Assembly: GCF_947501785.1 (NCBI RefSeq)
Contig: NZ_CANMXB010000001.1
Coordinates: forward strand, 2,794,501 to 2,858,500
DNA from: an uncultured Litoreibacter sp.
GTDB taxonomy: Bacteria; Pseudomonadota; Alphaproteobacteria; Rhodobacterales; Rhodobacteraceae
Length of the DNA: 64,000 nt
Reading direction: 5' to 3'
In this document: positions 47,051 to 54,414 of the stretch, in pieces
Numbering within the stretch: the stretch's first letter is position 1
How the letters are laid out: each line of letters starts with the position of its first letter
Made by a program: the position numbers and the translations under genes
Notes under the pieces: model-generated
Told to the model about the DNA's origin: nothing
The model's database searches: none
Seen by the model: only the letters and a program-made list of their open reading frames with translations

Positions 47051-47230
47051 ATGATGCAATCACTGGGCGGCCTTATCGTTTTCGGCCTTGCCATCTGGGC
47101 CATCGTTTCCATCATCAATTCCTCCGTCGAAACGGGGACGAAGGTGCTGTGGATCCTTCTGGTTCTGTTTCTTCCGATCATTGGGTTCATCATTTGGTTT
47201 TTTGCCGGCCCGCGCCCCGGCAAGGCCTAA
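47051..47230 (+). CDS. PLDc_N-domain small membrane protein
   Basis: 59 residues with two membrane helices (about 5-24 and 31-52), joined by a short polar loop with TGTKVLWILLVLFLPIIGF, the PLDc_N (phospholipase D-nuclease N-terminal) pattern, and a short basic tail. Function of such stand-alone pieces is unknown. AGGAG lies 9 bases upstream of the ATG. Overlaps the convergent PhyR-like gene by 4 bases. Confidence 0.75.
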   Translation: MMQSLGGLIVFGLAIWAIVSIINSSVETGTKVLWILLVLFLPIIGFIIWFFAGPRPGKA

Positions 47231-48003
47231 AGCCCGCTCAGTAGGAAAGATTGCGTTACCGCGCTGCGGACCTGATCCTGCAGGTAAGGGGTCGTAATGA
47301 TAAAAACCGGCTCCTGGGTGGTGCCGGTTAGAAGCCGCTCTGGGTAGGGGGTGACAAAGACCGCGTCGGTGCGGGGGTTTTGGGCGGTGATCCTGCGCGC
47401 AGCCTCTAACCCCGATGACTTGTCGGCCAGCAATAGGCTTGCGATTATCAGTTCTGGCGGCGAATTTCCTGCCAGTTCCACGGCCTCTGCGGCGGTGCGG
47501 GCGACGCCCACAACTTGGCATCCCATGTCCGATAGGCAGGCCGACATATCCATGGCCACCATTGGATCATCCTCCACAATCAGCACGCGCGTGCCGCTTT
47601 TGTAAGGCGCCTCCGCGAGGGCAACTTCGAAAAGCTGTTCGGCCTGGGCCTCGTCGAGATTCAGGATTTTGGCAATTTCCGCAAAGGAAAACTCTTCGAT
47701 TGCCCGCAGCAACAGCGTCTCGCGCGAGTTTCTGGTCAGTCGCCCCATCCGCCGACGCGCTTCCCTCTGGCTGAGGGAATGCGCGCGCAGCTCAGACCAC
47801 GCATTGTGAAGTTCAGTGAACATCAGGATGCGAACTGCCCTGGCTGAAAGAGGAAGCGGCATTGTGCGTGCGCTGCGCCGGGCTTTGGCGGCAAGCGTGT
47901 CTCCGGTGGTCTGGCATCCGGTCAAAGCGCGGCCATAGCGTCGAAGGTAAGGCATCGCCGCGTCCAAGATGTCTCCCGCTGCGCAACGCTTACCGTTGGC
48001 CAT
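47227..48003 (-). CDS. PhyR-like protein with degenerate receiver domain
   Basis: 258 residues: sigma-like N-terminal part (about 10-130, with NSRETLLLRAIEEFSFAEIAKIL like PhyR) and a receiver (137-258). PhyR normally binds NepR when phosphorylated, freeing EcfG for the general stress response. Here the receiver has Glu144-Asp145-Asp146 but the phosphoacceptor position is Ser189 (LIIASLLLADKSSG; PhyR has ADI), and the conserved Lys is Thr238 (IITTPY, PhyR has ITKPF). So it cannot be phosphorylated in the usual way. No nepR or ecfG gene is adjacent. Confidence 0.85.
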   Translation of the reverse strand: MANGKRCAAGDILDAAMPYLRRYGRALTGCQTTGDTLAAKARRSARTMPLPLSARAVRILMFTELHNAWSELRAHSLSQREARRRMGRLTRNSRETLLLRAIEEFSFAEIAKILNLDEAQAEQLFEVALAEAPYKSGTRVLIVEDDPMVAMDMSACLSDMGCQVVGVARTAAEAVELAGNSPPELIIASLLLADKSSGLEAARRITAQNPRTDAVFVTPYPERLLTGTTQEPVFIITTPYLQDQVRSAVTQSFLLSGL

Positions 48004-48096
48004 GAAACGTGCCTCAAATTCGATTCATTTAGGGAATGCGAAAAGGACTACGCCCGAGTTATGAAGATTTCGGTAAGATTTGGCGCTTTGTCGCAG

Positions 48097-49161
48097 TTAT
48101 CGAACTGTGTCGCCCGGCGCAAAAACCGGCGAAATTTCTAGGCGCCGCTCGACAATTGGCGCTGATTTGTCGAGCGCCGAGGCGATGATTTCGGCGGCTT
48201 TCCTGCCAATTTCGACGCGGCAGCTGTCCATCGTGGCCAAACGGCGGGGCAGCCCGTCAATCAGTTCAACGCCATTAAACCCCGCCATGCCGATGTCGCC
48301 TGGCACATCATAGCCTTCTTCAAGGCAGTATAGCAGCCCACCTGCGCCAATCATGTCATTGGAATAATACAGGAAATCCAAATCCTTTGTGCGCGACAAG
48401 ATGGATTGCGTCATCTCACGGCCCTTGGCCAAAGCGGATCCGCCGGAATAGTATTCCTCATCCGCTAGCGATAGCCCGGCGTCCCGCAATACGGCGCTAA
48501 ACCCCTCGAACCGCTTACGCGCACGGTGGTCGAGCGGCATCTTAGTGCCAAGAAAACCGATTTTGCGGTAACCGCGTTTCAGGATTTCCGTGGCGGTTTC
48601 GCGCCCCGCGCGCTCGTGGGAAATCCCGACGCAGGCATCGACGGCCGGCCCGTCGACATCCATGATTTCAACGATTGGAATATTTGCGGCTTCCATCATC
48701 TTCCTGGCGGCATCGGTGTGTTCAAGCCCCGCAACGATCAGGCCGGTAGGGCGCCAGGACAGCATCTCGAAAATGACGCGCTCTTCCTTGTCCGGCTCAT
48801 AATCCGTAACGCCGACAACAGGTTGCAACGGCGTGCCGTCCAGCACATCCGAGATACCCATCATCACCTCCGGGAACACCATGTTGGACAGCGACGGGAT
48901 GATGACGCCCACCAGATTGACGTTGTTGGACGCCAATGCGCCGGCGATTTTGTTGGGGACGTAGCCCAGTTCCCGCGCGGTCGCGAGCACTTTTTCTCGT
49001 GTTTTCTCAGACACTTCGCCGCGATTTCGCAAAACACGGCTCACGGTCATTTCGCTGACGCCGGAGGCCTCCGACACGTCACGTAGGGTGAGGTTCGGGC
49101 GGTAATCCGGGTCAGAACGGCTGGTCAAATCGGGACGCCTTTGTAACAGGTAGATGTCCAT
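48097..49161 (-). CDS. LacI/GntR-type transcriptional regulator
   Basis: 354 residues. DNA-binding HTH and hinge (LTLRDVSEASGVSEMTVSRVLRN, GYVPNKIAGAL), then a periplasmic-binding-like sensor domain, like the GntR (gluconate) branch. The ligand is unknown since no sugar operon is nearby. ATG 49161 is chosen over TTG 49173. A palindrome of the LacI type lies 48 bases upstream. Confidence 0.88.
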   Translation of the reverse strand: MDIYLLQRRPDLTSRSDPDYRPNLTLRDVSEASGVSEMTVSRVLRNRGEVSEKTREKVLATARELGYVPNKIAGALASNNVNLVGVIIPSLSNMVFPEVMMGISDVLDGTPLQPVVGVTDYEPDKEERVIFEMLSWRPTGLIVAGLEHTDAARKMMEAANIPIVEIMDVDGPAVDACVGISHERAGRETATEILKRGYRKIGFLGTKMPLDHRARKRFEGFSAVLRDAGLSLADEEYYSGGSALAKGREMTQSILSRTKDLDFLYYSNDMIGAGGLLYCLEEGYDVPGDIGMAGFNGVELIDGLPRRLATMDSCRVEIGRKAAEIIASALDKSAPIVERRLEISPVFAPGDTVR

Positions 49162-49208
49162 TGATAACGTCAAAACAGGGGCTTGTCCAAAGCCGATTGG
49201 TTGGGTAC

Positions 49209-49220
49209 GTTAGCGGTAAC
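49209..49220. promoter_or_regulatory. LacI/GntR-type operator
   Basis: GTTAGCGGTAAC: perfect GTTA/TAAC arms and a GC centre, resembling the GntR-type consensus (GTTACCGGTAAC). It lies upstream of the regulator gene and between possible -35 and -10 elements of the opposite strand. Confidence 0.5.
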
Positions 49221-49229
49221 AAAGATAGG

Positions 49230-49303
49230 TTCTCTCAATTTCCGAATTGAGCGCAACCACTGGAAAGGGGACGCGTTGGGCCAAATTCGCGTTCCCTTTT
49301 TTG
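49230..49303 (+). ncRNA. Candidate small RNA
   Basis: Downstream of a possible promoter (TTGGTT at 49197, AAAGAT at 49221) are a hairpin CTCAATT/AATTGAG and then the strong terminator at 49264. No ORF or ribosome site accounts for them. The operator at 49209 falls in the promoter spacer, so it may be controlled by the divergent LacI protein. Expression is unproven. Confidence 0.35.
49264..49303 (+). terminator. Rho-independent terminator
   Basis: AAAGGGGACGCG and CGCGTTCCCTTT make a 12-bp stem (one G-T wobble), loop of 12, then more Ts. No upstream gene is on this strand, which suggests an RNA gene. Confidence 0.75.
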
Positions 49304-49343
49304 TTGCCTAACCCAATGGAATTCAGCAAAACGGCACGGGCGC

Positions 49344-49420
49344 GGCCCCGTGGCTCAACTGGATAGAGCAGCCCCCTCCTAAGGGGCAGGTTGCAGGTTC
49401 GAATCCTGCCGGGGTCACCA
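49344..49420 (+). tRNA. tRNA-Arg (anticodon CCT)
   Basis: 77 bases with normal arms: acceptor GGCCCCG/CGGGGTC, anticodon stem GCCCC/GGGGC, loop CTCCTAA giving CCT at 49378-49380, T arm with GGTTCGAATCC, and an encoded CCA. Its 3' end is the left edge of the accessory element. Confidence 0.96.
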
Positions 49421-49468
49421 AAACTGCCAATAAATACAGGGTATTGCGCCCTCTACGTATGTCTGCTT

Positions 49469-49540
49469 TGCAAGATCATGCAGGATTTTGCAGCTTCTGT
49501 ACGAGAACATGTAAAGAACATCGGTACAAAACCCGTACAG
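49469..49540. repeat. Repeat cluster upstream of the RepC-like gene
   Basis: TGCA recurs every 10 bases at 49469, 49479 and 49489 (TGCAAGATCA, TGCAGGATTT, TGCAGCTTCT). AGAACAT occurs at 49504 and 49515, 11 bases apart, and CTGTAC/GTACAG (49497 and 49535) form an inverted pair around them. The arrangement looks iteron-like. The surrounding 300 bases (49421-49722) have no confident gene. Confidence 0.5.
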
Positions 49541-49726
49541 GCCGATCCGCCGGGCAAGGGATTTTGGAGTCCCAATAAATGGAAAAATCCCGGCTCGGCG
49601 GCAACCGAAACCGGGATCAAATCTAAAGCAAAAGCGTCCAGCTTTCTCTGTGAGGTTACCTTAAACACCGCCTCGGAAGCAACCATCATTCAAAGCAACA
49701 CGTTGCAGTGGGGTGGTGCATCATGA
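49478..49726 (+). CDS. Doubtful small ORF before the RepC-like gene
   Basis: 82 codons from an ATG that lies inside the repeat cluster, ending in an ATGA overlap with the RepC-like start. The product is polar and unlike any family I know. The overlap favours it; the position over repeats and the lack of a ribosome site speak against it. Confidence 0.25.
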   Translation: MQDFAASVREHVKNIGTKPVQADPPGKGFWSPNKWKNPGSAATETGIKSKAKASSFLCEVTLNTASEATIIQSNTLQWGGAS

Positions 49727-50811
49727 GTGTACGGCTGACTCACAGCGGCTTGCCCGCCGATATCGCACCTTTCCAATTGAAACAGCTTCTCAAACGGGCC
49801 AGGGTCTCGCTTGGTCTCTCCAAAGGCGCAGTGGATTACCTGACGTTTGCTATTGATAACTGCCAGCGGTCAGATTTCCTCAACGGCAGGATTTGCGCGA
49901 TCTGGCATTCTCTGGAGCGGCTTACTCAGATCTTTGGGTTGTCGAAGCGACAGATTAGCCGGATCGAGGCTGAGCTTGTTAGTGCGGGTTTGATCCGCCG
50001 CACCTACCCTGAGCGCAAGAGCCGATCTGGCGAGCGAATTGATGGTGTCATCAAACGCGCGGCGGGTATCAACCTCGCCCCACTGATCGAACAGGCGGGG
50101 TATGTTCGTTCGCTGGTCAGTCGCCGGATGCAGTCCGACGAAGACCACAAACGCCTGCGTGAGCAAATTCAAGGCCTGTTCCGACAAATCAGAGAGCTGG
50201 GCAACGCTAATGCTGACGAGGCCGCGACCACCATCCTGCCCCGTCGTCGGCCAACAGAACTCACCGACATTACCAAAATGCAAGAGGTTGCCGCAGCGCT
50301 TGAGGCTGTGCTTTCCGATTTTTCTTCGGATTGCAGTCAGCCAGAGATGGCCGTCGGGTCAGACGAAACTGTCCGACTCAATACGAACAAAGAAAAGAAA
50401 ACCAAAACTCGTATGGCTGAGAGACCGATTGACGAGCGCCGCTTGAACACCAGCCCAACTCACGCACGACTGCTGGCCGGACCACAGTTAGCCGAGTATA
50501 TTGATCTGTATGCCTGCGGTGGTCCGCCCGACTGGCAAGCGATCACAAGGGCTGCGCATGATCGAGCTTACGAGCTGGGTGTCTCTCGGCGATTGTGGCG
50601 AGCGAGGTGCACGCAGATTGGAGAAATGCGGACTGCACTTTGCTTGATCGTGGCGGATCGAAATTCACGAAGGACCGACGCGTTTGGCGTAGAAAACGCA
50701 GCGGCAGCTTTCGCTGGCATGACGCAAAAAGAAAATGGGCGGCTAGCCGTTCTGGACAGGTTGATCGGAGAGCTGACAAGCGCGTTGATCCGATCAGGCG
50801 GCAATCCATGA
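49723..50811 (+). CDS. RepC-like replication initiator (winged-helix)
   Basis: 362 residues. The N-terminal ~150 residues match the helix-turn-helix head of plasmid RepC proteins: SKGAVDYLTFAIDNCQRSDF, IWHSLERLTQIFGLSKRQ, ISRIEAELVSAGLIRRT, then GINLAPLIEQAGY (GxxLxPL signature). A variable linker and a helical C-terminal part follow (about 230-360). In repABC plasmids RepC starts replication at its own gene; here RepA and RepB are absent. Start is ATG 49723. Alternative: a regulator of the element built on the same fold. Confidence 0.72.
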   Translation: MSVRLTHSGLPADIAPFQLKQLLKRARVSLGLSKGAVDYLTFAIDNCQRSDFLNGRICAIWHSLERLTQIFGLSKRQISRIEAELVSAGLIRRTYPERKSRSGERIDGVIKRAAGINLAPLIEQAGYVRSLVSRRMQSDEDHKRLREQIQGLFRQIRELGNANADEAATTILPRRRPTELTDITKMQEVAAALEAVLSDFSSDCSQPEMAVGSDETVRLNTNKEKKTKTRMAERPIDERRLNTSPTHARLLAGPQLAEYIDLYACGGPPDWQAITRAAHDRAYELGVSRRLWRARCTQIGEMRTALCLIVADRNSRRTDAFGVENAAAAFAGMTQKENGRLAVLDRLIGELTSALIRSGGNP

Positions 50812-50842
50812 ATTGCCTTCGTCTGCCCCAAAAGAAGAATGA

Positions 50843-50880
50843 GCAAGGTTACGCGTGTGGCTACGCCAAACGCACCTTGC
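50843..50880. other. Candidate origin of transfer (oriT)
   Basis: GCAAGGT (50843-50849) and ACCTTGC (50874-50880) form a 7-bp inverted repeat, with an inner GCGT/ACGC pair (50853-50856, 50870-50873). It lies in the 135-base gap between the RepC-like stop and the mobC ATG, where oriT sites of mobC-mobA elements usually are. The nick site cannot be placed. Confidence 0.4.
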
Positions 50881-50946
50881 GAGGGAATGGACAGGCCCTT
50901 TCCCCTCGACCCCAAACCCACGCGCAGAGCGGGACAGGTGGTTGGC

Positions 50947-51303
50947 ATGAGCAAGAGTAAGTGGGAGCCGCATGCGGTTCGTAAGCTGGTCCTGCGGGTA
51001 CGCTGCTCGGAAGAAGAACGTGCGACGTGGTTGAGGAAAGCTCAGGCTCAGGAGCGGTCTCTCTCCGACTACGCTCGTCATGTCCTCTCTGCTGAACCGA
51101 TGCAGCGGCGGGCGCGGCCACCGGCGGTCGATACAATGTTGCTGGCAGCGGTCGGGCGTGCGGGCAACAATCTCAACCAAATCGCACGCGCCATGCACAC
51201 GGACCGCAAGGCTGGGCGACGTATCGATTTGATCGCCGTCTACACTTTGTTGATGGCATTGGACCGCGAGCTTGCTGAGATTGTCGCGGAGCATTCCCGA
51301 TGA
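50947..51303 (+). CDS. mobC: Mobilization relaxosome protein MobC
   Basis: 118 residues from ATG 50947 (a longer frame opens at 50839 but crosses the candidate oriT). A ribbon-helix-helix-like N-terminal half (KLVLRVRCSEEERATW) and the MobC signature GRAGNNLNQIARAMHTD (about 75-90). MobC helps the relaxase melt oriT. It overlaps mobA by ATGA (51300). Confidence 0.85.
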   Translation: MSKSKWEPHAVRKLVLRVRCSEEERATWLRKAQAQERSLSDYARHVLSAEPMQRRARPPAVDTMLLAAVGRAGNNLNQIARAMHTDRKAGRRIDLIAVYTLLMALDRELAEIVAEHSR

Positions 51304-53000
51304 TGGTTCGCTTTTTCACGCATGGGGACGGTTCAGGACGGGTAGCTGTCGAGTACCTCCTGGCCAAGGAGGTGGCCGCCTATACGGAAGACCGGAAGCG
51401 CATCCATGGCAAGACCGTCCTACGAGATGTGGCCCCAGAAGTACTGTCCGGCGATCCCGATCTGACATGTCACCTGATCGACAGCAACACCCGCAAATGG
51501 CGCTACACATCAGGCGTCGTGGCGTTCCATGCCGAGGACGATCTCTCAGAGGTGGAGCAAACCAATGTAATGCGGGATTTTGAGAAAGCCGCGTTTGCCG
51601 GGCTCGAAGCAGACCAAACGAACATCCTCTGGGTTCGTCACCAGCACATGGGCAATGTTGAATTGCACTTTCTGATCCCGCGCGTCGAACTCTATGCCGG
51701 TCGGTCGTTCAATCCCGCACCCCCAGGGTCGGAACGCTTCTTCAACGCCTTTCGCGATTATTGGAATGCCCGCGAAGGCTGGGTTAGTCCTGAAGAGCAG
51801 GAGCGAAAACGCATGGTCAAACCTGCTTTCGATCTTGGCGACCGACAGAGCATCAAAGAAACCATCCAGACCCTGATGCTTCAGAAGATCGAGGCTGGCG
51901 AAGTCCGAAACCACGCAGACGTTCGCGCTGTTCTGAGCGAACTGGATGGTCTCGAATTCAAACCGTTGACCGAGAAGCAGCTTGAGAAGCGCCGCAAGAC
52001 CGATGCCGAAGAAGCGAAAGGCGGCAAGCCCCGCCGCCGTGACACTCGGATCACGATGCGGGTTGCCGGAACCTCGGACAGCCGAAACACTTTCAGACTA
52101 GAGGATCGTATTTTCCATGAAACCTGGACCGCAGATGAATACCTTGCTGCAAAGCCTGCAAGCGAAGGTGGAGACGCAAAGCCACGCCACCGAAGAGCAA
52201 ACCCAGCAGATGTTGAACGACTTCGAGCGGCGTTTGTCACAAGCGTTGAACGCCGCGCTGCGAAAAATCGATCACGATATGCGCACCCTCGAAAGGCTGA
52301 GCAGCTCACTCAACGACCGGACGATCCACGAGATCGAGGCGCAGGCCAGCAAGATTCGGGACGCGACAGCAGCTTTGGAAGAGAGTCGGAAGGAATGGCG
52401 CACGGTGACCTGGAAGACGATGCTGCCAACCTATCTGGCCGGGGTCTTTCTGACCTCCTGGGTGCTCTTGATGGCCGTGCAGCTGACCTTTCCAGAGCAA
52501 CCGCCAACAATCGAAACACCGGGGCTGGCAACCTTCGGTTTGGAAGGGACGCGCGTGACCCGTGGCCTTGGCGGCTTGGGCCAAGTGGTCAACCTTCCGC
52601 GCGGCGTATCCGTAACCAATTGTCCGGTGCCCAATCTCGGCGGTGGCGAAGTCTGCGTCGAAACGGCCAAAACGAGGTAAACCATGTCACACCATCAATT
52701 GACGCCCTTCGAAACGGCATTGTTGCGCGCTGTCGAGGATTTGAACGCAACCTTCGAAGCTGGGTTGAAGAGCGCGGGTGCTTCGCCGGACGAGTTCGGG
52801 AGTTTACGGCGCGAGTTCGAACGGTTCACAGAGGGCTTGGAGAGGCGTTTGAGCGACTTGGAAGACAGACTGCAAGGGTTGTAGGTAGAACTAAGTCATT
52901 TTTAAATAGACAAAATTTACCGTCGAACGAACCCAGAAACGAGTCGGCTCAGCCAAAGAAAAGTACGCAACCACTTTTGCCTTCAGGTCCTAAGCCCTAA
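51300..53000 (+). CDS. mobA: Relaxase/mobilization nuclease MobA
   Basis: 566 residues. The N-terminal relaxase domain (about 1-240) starts MVRFFTHGDGSGRVAVEYLL and has the His cluster RHQHMGNVELHF (His114, His116, Glu121, His123), a PF03432-type metal motif close to the HEN variant of the MOB-P/ColE1 group. The nucleophile Tyr is not certain (Tyr19 in VEYLL is a candidate). The C-terminal half, rich in Arg, Gly and Asp, overlaps two other genes in another frame. It nicks oriT and leads the strand in transfer; transport needs a type IV system from elsewhere. Confidence 0.88.
   Translation: MMVRFFTHGDGSGRVAVEYLLAKEVAAYTEDRKRIHGKTVLRDVAPEVLSGDPDLTCHLIDSNTRKWRYTSGVVAFHAEDDLSEVEQTNVMRDFEKAAFAGLEADQTNILWVRHQHMGNVELHFLIPRVELYAGRSFNPAPPGSERFFNAFRDYWNAREGWVSPEEQERKRMVKPAFDLGDRQSIKETIQTLMLQKIEAGEVRNHADVRAVLSELDGLEFKPLTEKQLEKRRKTDAEEAKGGKPRRRDTRITMRVAGTSDSRNTFRLEDRIFHETWTADEYLAAKPASEGGDAKPRHRRANPADVERLRAAFVTSVERRAAKNRSRYAHPRKAEQLTQRPDDPRDRGAGQQDSGRDSSFGRESEGMAHGDLEDDAANLSGRGLSDLLGALDGRAADLSRATANNRNTGAGNLRFGRDARDPWPWRLGPSGQPSARRIRNQLSGAQSRRWRSLRRNGQNEVNHVTPSIDALRNGIVARCRGFERNLRSWVEERGCFAGRVREFTARVRTVHRGLGEAFERLGRQTARVVGRTKSFLNRQNLPSNEPRNESAQPKKSTQPLLPSGPKP
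52135..52680 (+). CDS. MobB/MbeB-like membrane protein nested in mobA
   Basis: 181 residues from ATG 52135 (an ATG six codons earlier, 52117, is possible). It lies wholly inside mobA in frame +1. The start MNTLLQSLQAKVETQ and the Gln/Glu-rich coiled coil (about 7-95 of the longer form) look like MbeB/MobB of ColE1-type plasmids. One membrane helix follows (about 103-125, LPTYLAGVFLTSWVLLMAV), then a 60-residue tail with two Cys. MbeB-type proteins anchor or aid the relaxosome. That this reading frame is used is inferred from the protein-like composition and from the ColE1 order. Confidence 0.72.
   Translation: MNTLLQSLQAKVETQSHATEEQTQQMLNDFERRLSQALNAALRKIDHDMRTLERLSSSLNDRTIHEIEAQASKIRDATAALEESRKEWRTVTWKTMLPTYLAGVFLTSWVLLMAVQLTFPEQPPTIETPGLATFGLEGTRVTRGLGGLGQVVNLPRGVSVTNCPVPNLGGGEVCVETAKTR
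52684..52884 (+). CDS. MobD/MbeD-like small protein nested in mobA
   Basis: 66 residues, in the same frame as the mobB-like gene and 3 bases after it; still inside mobA. It is all-helical: TPFETALLRAVEDL at the front, then a charged C-terminal coiled coil (LERRLSDLEDRLQGL). This pattern is that of MbeD/MobD, which accompanies MbeB in ColE1-type mobilization. The role in transfer is inferred. Confidence 0.68.
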   Translation: MSHHQLTPFETALLRAVEDLNATFEAGLKSAGASPDEFGSLRREFERFTEGLERRLSDLEDRLQGL

Positions 53001-53262
53001 CCGTTCGATGGTTGCAGTCACGCTGAAATCTGAAGTTATATTTCTACATGATTAAGACCGCCTACTATCGTAAATCTGCCTCTTCGACAGCGTAGTACGT
53101 TGGGTTTGCTGGCTGCTATGAGATTGCCAAAGCTGCTTAAAATGCCTAGTGATCCCTATGTGATTGCAAAATACGGATAGCATTTGTGCCGCAATTACCT
53201 CATCCATTGCTGATCACTCATCAGGGGAAGCGAGGATCAAAACGCAAAGGAGACAATCGGAC

Positions 53263-54414
53263 ATGGAAGATACCTCCGCGCATCGCGTTGTCGAAGAAGT
53301 GCTGGAAGATGATGGGATCCCTTCCGGAGTAGAGAAAGAACTGGAAGACGACGGTAGCATCGGTATCGTACGTCCTTTCGACCCAGAAAAAATCAAGATC
53401 GCACGTGAGACAAAGACGGTTAGCCTCTTGGATACTCGTATAACTCACGGAGAAATTGATCTTTTCCCCGACTTTCAGCGTAATTCAGGACTGTGGACAT
53501 CGCGTCAAAAAAGCAGACTCATCGAGTCTTTGCTGCTGCGGATTCCACTTCCAGCATTCTATGTTGCTTGTGACCAGGACGAAAACTGGGCCGTTGTAGA
53601 TGGTCTTCAGCGGCTATCCACCATCCACACGTTTATCCACGGCCAATTCCAACTGACGGGCCTAGAGTACCTAGTCCAATTTGATAAATCAAAATTTGAT
53701 GACCTTCCGCGAAGTATGCAGAGAAGGATCGAGGAAACTGAGCTGGTCTTGAATGTTATCCAACCAGGAACACCCGAAGAAGTAATGTTCAACATTTTCA
53801 GCAGAATCAATACTGGAGGGATGACGCTGAATGGCCAAGAGATCAGACATGCGCTAAATAAGGGGCCTGCAAGAGCCTACTTGATGAACCTTGCAAACTC
53901 CAACGAGTTTCTTGCAGCAACAGAAAGCAGCATTTCGACAAAAAGAATGTTGGACCGTGAATGCGTTTTGCGCTTCCTAGCATTTTGGCTCCGGCATTGG
54001 GAACAGTATCAGAACAACGATTTGGATGGGTTTCTAAATACTACGATGAAAGCCCTCAACCGCATGGAAAATGCTGACTTGGGTGCTGCGTCAGATGCGT
54101 TCAGGCGATCCATGGTCTTAGCAAAGAACGTGTTTGGTGATGATGCCTTTCGGAAGCGGTATAGCATTGAAGATCCTCGTAAACCGATAAGTAAGCCACT
54201 ATTTGAGATTTGGAGCGTCTGCTTGGCAAAGCTGACCCAAGAACAAGGGGAGGTACTCCTCTCTCGCCGCAATGCAGTGCAAACTGCATTTTCCGAATTG
54301 CTTCGCGATGATCGTGAGTTTGAAGCTGCTATAACGAACTCAACAAATGTCCCTGCGCGAGTACATAAACGCTTTCAAGCCATCGAAGATCTTATTGCGC
54401 GAGTGCTGGAATGA
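53263..54414 (+). CDS. DUF262 (ParB/GmrSD-N-like) protein
   Basis: 383 residues from the ATG after AAGGAG. The DUF262 domain covers about 40-250: LFPDFQRNSGLW and VVDGLQRLSTIHTF carry the FQR and DGLQR motifs that in GmrS-type proteins bind and split nucleotides, and FNIFSRINTGGMTLNGQEIRHAL. The HNH (DUF1524) nuclease tail of full GmrSD proteins is absent; an alpha-helical C-terminal part follows. It is the first gene of a three-gene operon (ATGA overlap with the next). The 262 bases before it (53001-53262) hold no gene. Confidence 0.85.
   Translation: MEDTSAHRVVEEVLEDDGIPSGVEKELEDDGSIGIVRPFDPEKIKIARETKTVSLLDTRITHGEIDLFPDFQRNSGLWTSRQKSRLIESLLLRIPLPAFYVACDQDENWAVVDGLQRLSTIHTFIHGQFQLTGLEYLVQFDKSKFDDLPRSMQRRIEETELVLNVIQPGTPEEVMFNIFSRINTGGMTLNGQEIRHALNKGPARAYLMNLANSNEFLAATESSISTKRMLDRECVLRFLAFWLRHWEQYQNNDLDGFLNTTMKALNRMENADLGAASDAFRRSMVLAKNVFGDDAFRKRYSIEDPRKPISKPLFEIWSVCLAKLTQEQGEVLLSRRNAVQTAFSELLRDDREFEAAITNSTNVPARVHKRFQAIEDLIARVLE

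Noticed and set aside
49391-49726. Frame running out of tRNA-Arg as an integrase start
   Set aside because: It begins inside the tRNA and has none of the tyrosine-recombinase motifs; only the part from 49478 is kept, at low confidence.
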